Shown in pieces: positions 1-11,489 of a stretch of 64,000 bases of DNA. The DNA is from Paratinospora sagittata (lineage: Eukaryota > Streptophyta > Magnoliopsida > Ranunculales > Menispermaceae): the NCBI GenBank assembly GCA_035771175.1, contig CM069593.1, positions 45,879,554 to 45,943,553 on the forward strand, written 5' to 3'. The notes under the pieces are model-generated. The model was given only the letters and a program-made list of their open reading frames with translations. It had not been told where the DNA came from and searched no databases. A program made the position numbers and the translations under genes. How positions within the stretch are numbered: the first letter of the stretch is position 1; each line of letters begins with the position of its first letter.

Positions 1-10
1 TTTAATTTAG

Positions 11-1212
11 ATGGAGAAGGCTGTGGAAATATTAGATGAGATGTCCCTAGCTGGAATAACTCCTAATGAGCATACATATACGACAATCATGCATGGCTAT
101 GCTTCACTAGGTGATACTGGCAAAGCTTTTGAATATTTCACAAAAATCAAAGATGAAGGCTTGGAGCTTGACGTGTTCTCTTATGAGGCATTGCTCAAGG
201 CATGTTGCAAGTCAGGCAGGATGCAAAGTGCTTTAGCTGTGACAAGGGAAATGAGTTTGAAAAATATTCCAAGAAACACCTTTGTCTATAACATATTAAT
301 TGACGGGTATGGACAGTTTTATGATCCTGCAATACAATTCATATTTTGTCAGAGGCTTTCTGTATGCTTATAGAATTGCACGGTAAATGCTTCTAGTTTC
401 TGTATCCGGTTATCTTCTGATTTCTGCTAATAATTAGGTAGTTTTATCCTGTAGATGGGCTCGAAGAGGAGATGTCTGGGAGGCTGCTGACTTGATGCAA
501 CAAATGAAGCAAGATGGAGTTCTTCCTGATATCCGTACTTATACATCTTTTATAAATGCGTGTTGCAAAGCTGGAGACATGCCGGTGATGATTTAACAAT
601 CAATTTATTTCTGATGATAACTCCCAGTTCTTTTCACAGTTCATTTTTTTTACTAGTATTTCTTTTTTTACGCAGAGAGCAACAAAAACAATTGGGGAAA
701 TGAAAGCAGTTGGGGTGGAAGCTAATGTAAAAACTTATACCACATTAATCCATGGGTGGGCCCGTGCTTCCCTGCCAGAGAAGGCATTAAAATGTTTCGA
801 AGATATGAAGCTGTCTGGCTTAAAACCTGACAAAGCTGTATACCACTGCTTGATGACATCTTTGTTGTCAAGGGCCACTGTCACTGATGAATACATCTAT
901 TCAGGAATACTATATATCTGCAAGGAAATGGCAGAACTTGATTTGGTGGTTGATATGGGCACTGCAGTTCATTGGTCCAAATGTTTACGAAAGATTGAGA
1001 GGACTGGGGGTGAGCTTACAGAAGCTTTGCAAAAGACCTTCCCTCCTGCTTGGACCTCGTTTGAAAATATTGAGAAGTCCAACCAATTGGATAAAGATGA
1101 TTTGGACGCTGCTAGTGATGACGACAGTGTGTATGATGAAGATGATAGCAATGGTGACGATGATAGCTATGAAAACAGCAATCAAATTGATGACCATAAA
1201 TTCTGGTTTTAA
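11..1212 (+). CDS. PPR4: PPR4-like pentatricopeptide protein, C-terminal three exons
   Basis: This is the 3' part of a P-class pentatricopeptide repeat gene; the 5' part lies outside the window. Exons are 11-306, 455-584 and 676-1212 (stop TGA-free end at TAA 1210-1212). The first follows an AG at 9-10, both introns are GT-AG, and the splices keep frame (phase 2, then phase 0). The reading shows successive 35-residue repeats of the type TYTTIMHGYASLGDTGKAFE and VYNILIDGWARRGDVWEAAD, then a non-PPR tail with VDMGTAVHWSKCLRKIE, a TFPPAW motif and a very acidic Asp/Ser/Asn-rich C-terminus. This tail matches what I recall of PPR4 (At5g04810 in Arabidopsis), an RRM plus PPR chloroplast protein needed for trans-splicing of rps12 intron 1. 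The RRM would be upstream and is not visible here. Family and end of gene are secure; the specific orthology is inferred. Confidence 0.9.
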
Positions 1213-2616
1213 TTCCGAGCAACTAAGCCACAGTCAAACTTGAAATGGCTGCATGCTGTTGATGGCCAAGGTCACTGCCACAATAAACTGGTCTCTGCCT
1301 CTTACATTTGGTATGAACCTGTGACCCTATACATATATTATTTGACACTTCTGCTATATTTTTTCAAGTATTGTTCTATTGACTTTTCTCCCATTCTAGC
1401 ATACAATTTTTAGGTTATCTCATTGAGGGCTTTTATTTCTCATTTTTTGTTGGAGGAGATTGGGCCAGGGCAGGCATATTATTATTGTATTTTCAAAGGT
1501 TTAGTCTTATCTGACAATCATTGGAGCAAATGTTATTTATGTTTAATTATTCTCCTCAGGTACCACACTTTGGTAGCATGATCAACCTAGGATTAAAATT
1601 GTCAAAAGTGAGATTAAATTAATGAGCCTTGGTAAATTGTGGTGTAGGCCTCCAATTTCTTTGGGCCTAGGTTTAACCACTGAGCTCATAGCTTCTAGGT
1701 GTGGCTTGAAAGCTCTGACGACCACTTCTGGAAATAAGGAGACAAATTGTTACAAATACTATTGCTTGTAATATTTAGTTTGACCAATGCATGTGAAACA
1801 ATAAAAGAGTGTTTTGATTTTGGAGAATAGAGCCAAAGAACAAAAAAATTGGTTAATATTTTTTTGATTTTGGTGGACTGCACTTTCATGCTGTAGCACC
1901 TAGATGTGTGACTCATATGCCAGTGGAGGAATAAAGCTTCCAAGCAATGTATGGGACATACCTCAAGGCATTTGTCTTGTAAAGTTCTTTTTTTAAAAAT
2001 CACATCTCTATGTGTTTACTCGTACTATTCATTTATCTGTGCTATAGTTATAGCAGTTGTGCCTTCAAATCCAATGCTTTCTGTTGTTGTCTATGATATA
2101 ATCATGTTTCATTCAAATTCCTATGCTCTAATAGTTTTTCCTCACTTTTCCCGTTAGCATCTCTTTCAGAAATATGACACATCGATGTTGTTTCCTTGTA
2201 TGTTCCAGTGACATGACAAATCTGGAATACCGAGTATGGTTAAAAAGGTGATTAGGGATATCTTTCAAATCAATGATGGTGTTAACCAAACTTTTTGGTG
2301 GGTTTAAAGATTTAATTTTTAACCCGACGCATAATTGAAAGGAGAGAGGGTGTATTAAGGAAGTGGGTAAAAGAAATTGATTGTCATGTAAGACCACCAG
2401 TGCAGGATGAGAACTTGGAGCAAGTGCTTTCATTTCAGGTATGCTTCAAGCCTTTTTCCAAGAAAATGACACAGTTTAGTATTGAGTCTATAATCATGAT
2501 TTAATCCACAAAGAGAATACCTCTTTAAATATGATGAGCTATAATGTGCACAAGCTTTCTTCTGCTAGGTCTTCTGCTTCCATTGTTTATGCTAATTCTA
2601 GTAGTAGTATTATGGG
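1213..2616. other. 3' flank of the PPR gene, no supported gene
   Basis: The PPR 3' UTR presumably occupies the first few hundred bases. Beyond that the sequence is AT-rich with no convincing coding signal. An exon-like stretch at 2325-2439 is discussed under findings. Confidence 0.5.
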
Positions 2617-3127
2617 AGTTATCCAATTGAAGCCTTTGGCCTTCCACATGGAAGGGTAGTCTTCGTGAACACTCTTTGCTGATTCATATGAATCTGCAAA
2701 TGTTTATCATGTAATTCACTATTTCTTGTATTAAATGAAACTTCAATATTTCATTCTTTGGATTTAATAGTTTATGTACTTACCTTTAGGTGTTAAATGT
2801 ATATGTGCTTCGGATTGGTGATGTTGGTATGTAGCTCTCTCCTACGTTTCTCTAGAATGAGGTAATTCTCTAGGATTGTTTATCCAAATGAAGCCTTTGG
2901 CCTCCCACATGGAAGGGTAGTCTTCATGAACGACTCTTTGCTGATTCATATGAATCTGCAAATGTTTATCATGTAATTCACTATTTCTTGTATTAAATGA
3001 AATTTCAATATTTCATTCTTTGGATTTAATAGTTTATATACTTCTCTTTGGGTGTTAGATGTATATGTGCTTAGGATTGGTGATGTTATGTAGCTCTCAC
3101 CTCCATTTCTCTAGAATAAGAGGGTAA
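2617..3127. repeat. Tandem direct duplication of about 250 bp
   Basis: Two nearly identical copies lie head to tail at about 2617-2867 and 2877-3127. Both contain GAAGCCTTTGGCCT, the run CTCTTTGCTGATTCATATGA and the long shared stretch ending in TTTGGATTTAATAGTTTAT. They differ by scattered substitutions and small indels. No open frame runs through them. A local segmental duplication is the simplest reading. Confidence 0.85.
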
Positions 3128-3971
3128 TTATGATATTTCAAACCCTCCTATCTTATTCTTTTAAATATGTTTACATGTTTGGTGAGAATTCTTACTAACC
3201 ATTTGATTTTATTTTCCTTTCATTTCATTAACAAATTGATGTAATTTTATACAACATTATTAGATTTTTTTTTTATTTTTTTGAATACTTCAGGTACTAT
3301 CTTCCATTAAGTAGCAGAAATTTACAAACCATTAATCATAATTTAATGCCAATATTCTTTTTATGTTTTGATGAACAGTTGTACCAAATTTTTTTAATTT
3401 TTGTATTTAAAGTGTTATGTTGATACCTTAATGTCAAAAGTATATTTGTCATGGTAGTAGTTGTAATCCAACCTCAAAATTCCTAGAGCCCTTGCTCGTA
3501 GGTGGATCTTTTAATATGAACCTCACTACCAGCTTGACATTATTGAAATTAGTCATTAGGAATGGTTTTGCTGATGTCCTTGGGTTTTCTTTCTTCTCTC
3601 TAATCTTCTCCACGGTTAGAGTTGTGCAACCATGTTCAAGTGCCTTGTGCATCAACTCATCAACCATTTCTTTTTGGTTGGACAAAATCGCATCTTTTTT
3701 AAGCAAGTAAATAACTTTAAAATATAAGTAAGGTGCATCCTCAGATATCTAAACAAAGGGGAAATACGTGCTTAGGGTTGCTGAATAATCCGAGGTTCAA
3801 TGCACAAGAATGTGAAAACTTAGATACCCACAACCTGAGTATAAGCCCCTAAAATTCACATCACTGCAGAGGCTAACACACATCACTAATAGGTAACTAC
3901 CATTTCATGTCTGACGAAAAGAAAAACAGCAGGAGATGTAGAGACATGGAGTGAGTGAAGGATGGATACGG
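3128..3971. other. AT-rich spacer and presumed DSS1 3' UTR
   Basis: No supported gene. An open stretch on the minus strand at 3449-3706 has no recognisable domain and is also open on the other strand. The part next to 3971 is probably the 3' UTR of the DSS1 exon. Confidence 0.4.
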
Positions 3972-4105
3972 CTATTTACTCTTTTCCGAGTTGCTCTCAA
4001 GCTCCTTCCTTAGCTGCAGCAATAAGTCATTACTTACATCGTCATCATCCCAGTCATCTTCCCACGGCTGAGTTACTTCTTTCCCCTCTTCCTTGTCATC
4101 CCATT
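3972..4105 (-). CDS. DSS1: DSS1/SEM1 26S proteasome lid subunit, last exon only
   Basis: The minus strand encodes 43 residues and a stop (TAG at 3974-3972), preceded by a splice acceptor ending TGTAG at 4106-4107. The peptide has the hallmark acidic and tryptophan motif PWEDDWDDDDV followed by a short basic and acidic helix, LLLQLRKELES. This is the conserved C-terminal half of DSS1/SEM1, a tiny acidic protein that tethers the proteasome lid and also binds BRCA2. The reading enters in phase 1, so an upstream exon ending in one codon base is required. I looked for the expected N-terminal acidic exon between 4106 and about 10850 and did not see it; a LINE begins about 520 bp upstream. It could be a real gene with a distant first exon or an orphan exon copy. 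No frame damage is visible. Confidence 0.75.
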
Positions 4106-4629
4106 CTACACGTATATCAACAAATGAGATATGAAAATGTTAACACAGTAAATTAACCTGGCTAAAGACGATATTCAAAGGTTCAAATGTAGACAACACA
4201 ATGTAGAAAATGAACAAAATTAATTAATAAAACTAAAAGTTGTTGCTGTTTCAAACAATGTGTTTCGAAAACAACTGCATAACAATATGGCACAGTGATC
4301 TCCGTGTATGCACGAATGCTAACTGGCACATCTTAAACTGATCTCTCTGAATTTTAGGATAAACTTTTTAGTATGAAAGAGTTGCACATCGTTTTCAATT
4401 TCTCGAGACATGAACATAAGATCAAAAGGAGTTTCAAAAACAAAAAAATATTGATGAGAGTTCCAATAATAATGATGGTCTATCACATTGTATGGAAGAC
4501 TACCGACGCCCAAATCCATAACCACCACCAGTTGACCATATACCAGTCATACATTTTGTTTAGTGATTAGATAGAATATAACATAATCCTTGTTTAGAGA
4601 GGTTCTTCATAGAACAATTGAACACACTC
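4106..4629. other. Spacer or intron between the DSS1 exon and a LINE
   Basis: AT-rich, no coding signal found on either strand. If the DSS1 gene is intact, this belongs to its intron. Confidence 0.4.
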
Positions 4630-6650
4630 AGTCAACATTTGTACATGGAATCGCTCTCAACGGAAGGAAGGGGTTGTTTTCAAAGTTAATTTCGCCAAGG
4701 CTCATGATTCGGTGGAATGGGGGTTCCTCGAATTTGTAATGCTGAGGAAAGGGTTTGGGGAGAGGTGGATACACTGGATAATGGGATGTGTTAGCTCTGT
4801 CACTTATTCTGTTGTGATTAATGGCAGGCCACGAGGTAAAATAACTGTTGAGAGAGGTCTGAGATAAGGGGACCCACTTTCTCCACTCCTATTTACTTTG
4901 GTTGTTGATTGCTTGAGAAGATTGTTCACCAGAGCACGCAAAAATCTTTGATTAATGGTTTCTAGTTGGGAAAGATAAGGTGGAGATTTCACATTTCCAG
5001 TTCGCAGATGGTACTTTGCTCTTTTTGAAGGGGGAGGAAGAGAATATATTAAATGCTATTCATTTGCTTAAATGTTTTAGCATCATGTCTGGGCTGAATG
5101 TTAATGTGGCCAAATGTCAGATGGCAGGGATCAATATGGAGTTTGAGGTGGTGTTGAGATTGGCTAATAAGGTGGGCTATTCAGTGGGTGTGTGGCCAAT
5201 GCGATACCTTGGTCTTCCTTTGGGTGGTAACCCCAAAGATATCTAAAAGGCTTGATGGTTGGAAATGTGCTTTTCTATCTAAAGGAGGGAGGTTGACTCT
5301 CATTGGAGCAGTTTTGGCGGCATTGCCTTCCTATTATTTATCCATGTTCAAAGTACCAGAGGAGGTTACTACGAATGTGGAGAAGAAATTTATGTGCTTT
5401 TGGAGAGGGAAAGCAAGTGCTTGTTTAGTCATTTGATAAAATGGGATGAAGTGAAGAAACCTATGGGAAAAGGTGGGCTTGGAGTTGGTAATAATAAGGT
5501 TGCGAAACATGCCATTGTGCGACAAGTGGATTTGGAGGTTTAATGAACCAGAGGATTTGTGGGCTCAGGTGGTTAGAAGCAAATATGGGAGGGTTGTTCC
5601 ACAAGAGCAATTAAGTAGAAGGGGAAGACTCAGAAGATCAACGCTAAGGAGCCCCTGGAAATTCATTTCATCTTTGGCTCCTCATTTCTTTATGCACACA
5701 AGGTTGAAGGTGGGATGTGGTCACATTTTTAGATTTTGGAAAGATAAATGGTTAGGTGATTCCCCATTGGCAGACTCGTTCCCCCACCTATATCGCTTAT
5801 CCTCAGCCCATAATCAACTAATAGCTCATTTCCTCTCATTTGATCATAATTCCATTACCATTCCATCACCCTTTCTAGAGAGACTATCCTCTGTTAGGCT
5901 ATCCAACATGGCGGATAGTTTACAGTGGACTCCCAATCCCAATGGACTTTTCTCATGTAAATCCTTTTTTGAAATCCTATGTGATTCTCTTCTTTCCTTC
6001 TTTTTCTCTCGCAAAGCATATATGGCATGTTCGGGCACCAACTAAGGTTAGGGTCTTTGGATGACTATTAGCCTATAAAAGGCTTAACACTTGTGATATG
6101 TTGCAAAGGCGTGCACCTAATCGTTGCCTGTCTCCACACTGCTGCCTATTTTGCTTGCAGGATGTAGAGAGTTCGAACCATTTTTTTTTTCATGTAGGTA
6201 TGCCAAGCAGATTTAGCATAGATGGTTTATTTTTTCTGGCCATAGGTACTTGCGCACCTTGGAATGTTTTGGAAAGATTGTCATTCTCTCACTTACCACA
6301 CCTCAATTCAGCTGAAAGGGGGATTGGTTTAATTGCATCATATGCCACCCTTTGGTCGCTGTGGTTGGAGTGCAATGATAGAAACTACTAGTTAGTTCTT
6401 GGGCTTTTGCTTCTTCTTGGGGTAATGGTTTCCTCTTTCAAGGTGGTTTTTGAATTGGAGTGATTGTTTGATTTAATTCTTTGTTATGGTTGGGTAGTCT
6501 CGGCTTGTGTTGGATGATCCAGTTGTTGTTGGTCAGTTTTTGTTTTTTTTTTAGGTTGGTGGAGGTGTATTTTTGTGTACTGCTGGTACACAACCTCACC
6601 TTTTGTACATTTGTATACTTCATTAATACATACATCCTTGTTTCCATAGA
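4630..6650 (+). mobile_element. L1-type LINE remnant, reverse transcriptase to 3' end (LINE A)
   Basis: A 5'-truncated, decayed non-LTR retrotransposon. In order one can read RT motifs: FAKAHDSVEWGFLEF near 4690-4735, GDPLSPLLFTLVVDC near 4869-4913 just after an in-frame stop, and FQFADGTLLFLKG near 4994-5032. A thumb region with WPMRYLGLPLGGNP follows, then GWKCAFLSKGGRLTLIGAVL, KDKWLGD and a zinc-finger RVT-like tail around 6098-6180. The catalytic FADD box reads FADG, so the second aspartate is lost. Several stops and frame changes separate the pieces at about 4868, 5246, 5436 and 6045. The last part, to about 6650, resembles the non-coding 3' end of such elements. Clearly dead. It is the same family as the fragment at 20770-21425. 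Confidence 0.9.
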
Positions 6651-7779
6651 AATACTAGAACAAAAACTGAGCAAGAAAACGCATCTTAGGTATGGGATGA
6701 GTGGAATGATTCTTTCAAATACAACTATTACATTCAGGAATAATAATAAATAATAAGTGTGAATCAGAAAACAAGTACTCAATTAATAAATATACACCAA
6801 ATCAGAAAAATGGCTAACTTCTAGATGCATCTTAGAAATTGATGATAGTGAATCTTTGTATTCTTCGAAAAATAAAATAAAATAAAATTGCAAGTATATG
6901 TAAGAATTAAAAACAAGAATAGGGGAATTATTAATACTAGTACTCTTTTTTTTTTTTTGAGAATTTAGTACTAGTACTTAGACAAGTGTATTGCACGTAA
7001 TTTTCAATATTTATTGATTAAAATTAAAATAAATATTTTATAAGAAAAGAATATAATAACATAACAAAATAATACAAAACTTTAAACCTTATATTTCCAT
7101 GTGGTGTCATTTTTTGTCCTTTTTCTTTGTAGCTAGTCTGTTGCCATGTAGCCCCTAATTGAAGATAAAATAAGAAAACCAATTAATGGGGTTTAGAAAC
7201 ATACAACAAAGACTTTAAGATACTCCAATTAGGAAGAGTGATTTTTTTAACAATTCATGATAATGATAGAGGTAGAGGCAAATCAAAAATAACATGGACA
7301 TAAAAAATTGAGAAAGATACAACTATTTATAATTTAAATGTTGAGTTAGCCCAAGATTGAGTGGAGTGGAGGAAGAAATTTATATAGTGAGATCCCGTAT
7401 AGTTGGAAAAAAAATTAGTTGAATTAAATATTATGTTAGAATAGACCAAACTATCCTTAACTCACTTTCACTCTTTTGTCTACTTGTTTATAATTTTATT
7501 TGTAAATATAAAATCCACAAAATAACCTAATTATAATTAAATTGATAATTATAAATTATTAATCTTTTATTTTGTGTAAATTACTTTATTATAATTGCCC
7601 ATGCATATGCTTGGGTGTTGCAAACTTGTATCTATATTTATGTAAATAAAAAATAAATTTGTTTCATATATATATATTTATTGACAAGAAACATAAATGT
7701 ATTATATTGTATTAATTATATAATTGGTACAAGGGTATACATCTAGATTGAGGTCCGATCCAAAACTATATAACAAAAC
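6651..7779. other. AT-rich intergenic DNA
   Basis: No gene, RNA or clear transposon signal seen. It contains short A and T runs and a possible weak (AT)n tract near 7666-7680. Confidence 0.4.
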
Positions 7780-8620
7780 TATCCAAAATTAGATTCCAAC
7801 CCCTCAGGCATTCTCCCAAAAAATAGCCTTTCGCTAATTTACTAGCACTAACCCATAGGGACGCCAAGAAGAAAGAATGCCCCACTCTCCTTTTCTTGAT
7901 CATAAAAAATACGAGAATTTAGTTCTTTCCAAATAAACCAAACAACTGCGAAAACAACCATATGCCAATAATCTCGAAGCCGACAAGGCAGACCTAAGGC
8001 TTCAGGGAAGGACCATAAAGTTGAAGCATTGGGAAAACACTCCCAATGTAGAAGAGTTTCCCAATTCCTCCTAATCCCTTTAGAGAATTCACCATCCACA
8101 AAAATGTGCTGATTAGATTCATCACAAGACTTGCATAGACAACACCAATTAGGGGAGTGAGACCAAAACTTAAACCGCCTTTAGAGAATGTCCGCACAAT
8201 TCAACCTATAATGAACAATAGTCCATCTCAAGATTTGGCTTTTGAGGAAACCCGAGCTTTCCAGATGAAATCATGGGGGAAGTTAACAAAAGTATAATTT
8301 GGCTCATGGATAAGCAAAAACGGTGAAAGAAAGATTTGGAGAAAAACTCCCGGGGAGATTCTTACAAACCATAAAACTCTATCACTTTCATTAGTGAGAT
8401 GAACTCCTTCCAAAATATCAAGGAGAGAAGAGGCTTTTAAAAACTCTCTATTAGAAGGATCCCTTCTTGAGATGGAAACACCAAGAGGGCGTACCTCCTA
8501 CACTACCCTCCACCGGAATCAAGAAATCACAAATAGGATGATTAGGTTTGGTCCAGAGCCTATAAATGTTTGGCAATAACTCACTGATTGCTAAACGACT
8601 CTAAGGCTCCTCTATATGGC
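7780..8620 (-). mobile_element. LINE remnant, C-terminal zinc-finger RVT region (LINE B)
   Basis: On the minus strand three overlapping frames together read as the end of a plant L1 ORF2. Pieces are at 8413-8228, 8197-7994 and 8099-7848. Recognisable parts are DFIWKARVSSKAKS, then ADILKRRFKFWSHSPNWC with a CLCKSC cysteine cluster and HIF, then VVFAVVWFIWKELNSRIF. These correspond to the zf-RVT domain that follows the reverse transcriptase in plant LINEs. At least two frameshifts are present. RT and endonuclease parts are absent, so this is a heavily 5'-truncated dead copy. Confidence 0.75.
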
Positions 8621-8802
8621 ACGTGGAAATCGACAGCATGCATGTTATCTCAGTGTAACGTCATGAAAATTAGGCTATGGGTTAGGTTAACCCGAAAGAG
8701 CATAGGTCATTGGGTTTGAGCTAATAAAATTAGATATCATTTAGTGTTTACATTGTATTTGGAATTATACTTTCCTTTCCATTTAAAATGCTAATACAAG
8801 TT

Positions 8803-9145
8803 TTTTTTTTTTTTTTTTATCTCAGGAGAAACAAGCACCCCCTCGAACCCTTTTGTTCCTCCTCGTGGGGTATTAAGTCCTTTTGGAACCTACTAATCCT
8901 TACACCAACAGTGTTGTATACAATGACCGGTTATGACACAAACTCTGCACGAATCGAGTTTGAAAATTTGACACGGGGTTCAGGTGCAATACTTCCTCCC
9001 TAGGGGGACCTACGCCATTAAAGATTTTAACTAGATTTAGAATGCCCTACAAATGTATTTATTAATCTCCCTGCTTGTAGCGACTTGAACTCCTGACCCC
9101 TCGGCTAGCCCCTCACCCACCCGACCACCACGTTAACCGTTGGAT
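8803..9145 (-). mobile_element. tRNA-derived SINE, minus orientation
   Basis: A T-run at 8803-8819 marks the tail. At the other end (about 9070-9140) the complement reads like tRNA promoter boxes: GGTGGTCGGGTGGG as a box A region and CAGGAGTTCAAGTCGC as box B. The tail-side half shares a string pattern (a GGGTAT start, then CTACTAATC and TACAC) with the SINE at 56229-56532, so they look like one family. Target duplications are not clean; an ATTTAAA-like match flanks both ends only approximately. Confidence 0.6.
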
Positions 9146-9150
9146 TTAAA

Positions 9151-10850
9151 GCAATCAAATAAATTCATATAATTAATGGGCCAAGCATTAGGAAGTAGGG
9201 AGTCCTTTTTATTCAAAGGCAAATGATGTAAGAATCTTGAATTCAAAGCCCCCAAGTGGGCCACTTCTCATTAAGATTTCAATGCCTAATTGAAAAAGTT
9301 CAAATATATCTATCTTTAAGGATTAGTTGGTTGCTTTAAGTGGCTTGAATACTTAAATTAAACTAAAGAAAAAAAAAAAAAAGTAAGAAAGATATTTTTC
9401 TTAGCTCTACCTACGTCGAATGACACAAAATTCTAAGAAATTAAATGTACATTTAATCCTTGATAAAGTGAGGTGAAAGAATTAGATTGGTTTTTAAGTT
9501 GCAATGAGTTTAGAAATACATTTTCTCCAATGATACATGTTGAATACACTATTTGAAAAAAAAAAAAAGAGAAAAAGAAATGGGAATATAACCTCTAAGC
9601 TTGAAATATTATATTTTAAACCCTTATGAAGAAGTCATCGGGCTACTAAATTCAATTTTTAAGTTAAGTTTATTGCTCTACTTTAAGGAGGAGGTTGAGC
9701 TTTATCTTCGAAGTCATGAGTAGACTTTAATTTGATGTGATGAGATTATTGAGACACGGTATCAACAAGTAATTTACAAGATCTATGAAGATCTAAACAT
9801 CAATATATAGCATTAAAACCATGAGATATTACTCATAATTGTTTTTCACTTACCAAAATGTATATTTCACTGCTCAAAAGAGCATTTTCCAACACACAAG
9901 CTATAAAGTGAGATGGCATTGAAAATGAAACCATTGAGAAAGATAAAGTCGGAGGAATATGAGTGAAGACCCACAAACATTGGCTATTTAATAACCTAAT
10001 CTTTCTTCATACTTCCATTCTTTCATCTTCATCTCCAAAATAATTATAACATATTTACTTGAAACCCCAAAATAGTGGTGATAACCAAATGCCCATGACA
10101 TATATACATATTATATGTACATAAGTATATCGTGCTGTTGATAACACTGATTAATGCAAGGGGAAGGAGTAAAAAGATGACAAAACTCAAATAGCTCTTT
10201 TGTTGACATGTTGTAAATGGGCACGAAAAAAAAAAAAAAAAAACTAGACACCCGCTGATATAGTTATCAATCTATAAAGAGCAATGGACCGTGAACGATA
10301 AATACACTTCTAAGCCTACATAACCTATAAACTAAGAGTATGCTCACAACAAAAGCTCATAGAGCTACACCATGATGCAAATAACATATACTTTGTAGTG
10401 TTGAGATTTGATCTCTGGTGACCAACATTACCCATAATGCTCTTGACCACTTTGCATGTAGCTCCCTTAAATAGACCAATGTACTCTTTGTTTTGTTCTA
10501 GATATATTCATGGCACCGTTGTGAAAATTTACTGTCAGGATTAATAGTGATTTATGGGCTTGAATCGTCCTCATTCTCAAACACAACTAATAGCAGCTGA
10601 GCAATGAATGAAACAGGAACCCATGCTCTAGTAAATTGCAGCATTTACTCCAACTTTTCACAGCTGCAAAGGTATAAAAATTATCTCACAATTAATACAT
10701 TTGCAGCACTCAATTCAAACTCACCCTCAACTAAAAGAACTTAAATTCCATTCAATCCCTTGTTCTCTTCAGCTCTCTCCCTTCTTTATACCGTCCACCT
10801 CTCCCCCATTAATGTATATATGAAGATTCAATGGAAACACCCATCAAATT
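9151..10850. other. AT-rich intergenic DNA upstream of the GIR-type gene
   Basis: No supported gene. It contains A-runs near 9369, 9557 and 10226. The last few hundred bases are presumably promoter of the gene at 11160. Confidence 0.4.
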
Positions 10851-10853
10851 TCC

Positions 10854-10861
10854 TTATATAA
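10854..10861 (+). promoter_or_regulatory. Candidate TATA box of the GIR-type gene
   Basis: TTATATAA-like element about 300 bp before the start codon, in a suitable position for a transcript whose 5' UTR holds a small intron. Assigned by position and sequence only. Confidence 0.5.
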
Positions 10862-11026
10862 TGACCCTCCGGCTTCATCAACCCATCCATGTTGCTGGTG
10901 CTTTTAGCAGTACAAAAATCTCTGAAAAAATGCCTCACAAAAGTTGGTGAAAATCTTGAAGGCTGCTTCTCTTCATCTTATTCCAACCTCAACCTTCAAC
11001 TCACTTTGCTTTTTGATCTTCATTAG

Positions 11027-11144
11027 GTAACATTGAAAATGTGAATATATGTCTTCTAATATATATAATTCTTCACTTTTTTTTTTTTTTTATCAAGAGG
11101 AAAGAAGATATGGAAAAATCTGCTTTTTTTTTTTTCTCTATCAG
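11027..11144 (+). other. Probable 5' UTR intron of the GIR-type gene
   Basis: A donor ATTAG/GTAACA at 11027 and an acceptor after a long pyrimidine tract, CTCTATCAG at 11136-11144, bracket a 118-bp AT-rich segment directly before the start codon at 11160. Removing it also removes an upstream ATG at 11049 that is in frame with the gene. Confidence 0.55.
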
Positions 11145-11159
11145 GGGAAGACGAGGACG

Positions 11160-11489
11160 ATGAGTCGAGAAAGAAAGAGCCCGAATATAGACTTGAGGTT
11201 GAACCTATCGCCACCGATGGCTATCCCGTTTATGGAGTCACCAAACCGCTCGGTTACACCATCTCCAACATCACCTCAAAGTTCATGCCTGTCAACAGAA
11301 AATGCTGAAGCAAACAGCCCCGAAACAACAACAACAACAACAACAACAAAATCAATGGTGTTGGCCGGATGCCCTCGTTGCCTTATATATGTGATGCTAT
11401 CAGAAGAGTGCCAGAAGTGCCCAAAATGCAAGGGCACTGTTTTGCTTGATTTGCAGCAAGAAAGCATGAGCAAAACAAGAACACTTTAA
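11160..11489 (+). CDS. GIR1/GIR2-like EAR-motif transcriptional repressor
   Basis: A 109-residue protein. The N-terminus has the EAR-type repression motif IDLRLNLSPP (residues 10-19), used by such proteins to recruit TOPLESS co-repressors. A Ser/Pro-rich linker and a run of eight threonines (residues 56-63) from an ACA-type microsatellite follow. The C-terminal core SMVLAGCPRCLIYVMLSE then CPKCKGTVLLDL has a compact cysteine set (C71, C74, C84, C87, C90) suggesting metal binding. This layout matches Arabidopsis GL2-INTERACTING REPRESSOR 1/2, small proteins that restrain root-hair and trichome programmes; the exact orthologue is not resolved. I chose the ATG at 11160 because the open frame upstream (from 11049) translates to low-complexity Phe-rich sequence that looks like the 5' UTR intron. 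No coding intron. Confidence 0.85.
   Translation: MSRERKSPNIDLRLNLSPPMAIPFMESPNRSVTPSPTSPQSSCLSTENAEANSPETTTTTTTTKSMVLAGCPRCLIYVMLSEECQKCPKCKGTVLLDLQQESMSKTRTL

Noticed and set aside
3449..3706. 85-codon open frame on the minus strand, mirrored by a 72-codon one on plus
   Set aside because: No domain or family recognised and both strands are open, as happens by chance; no splice context.
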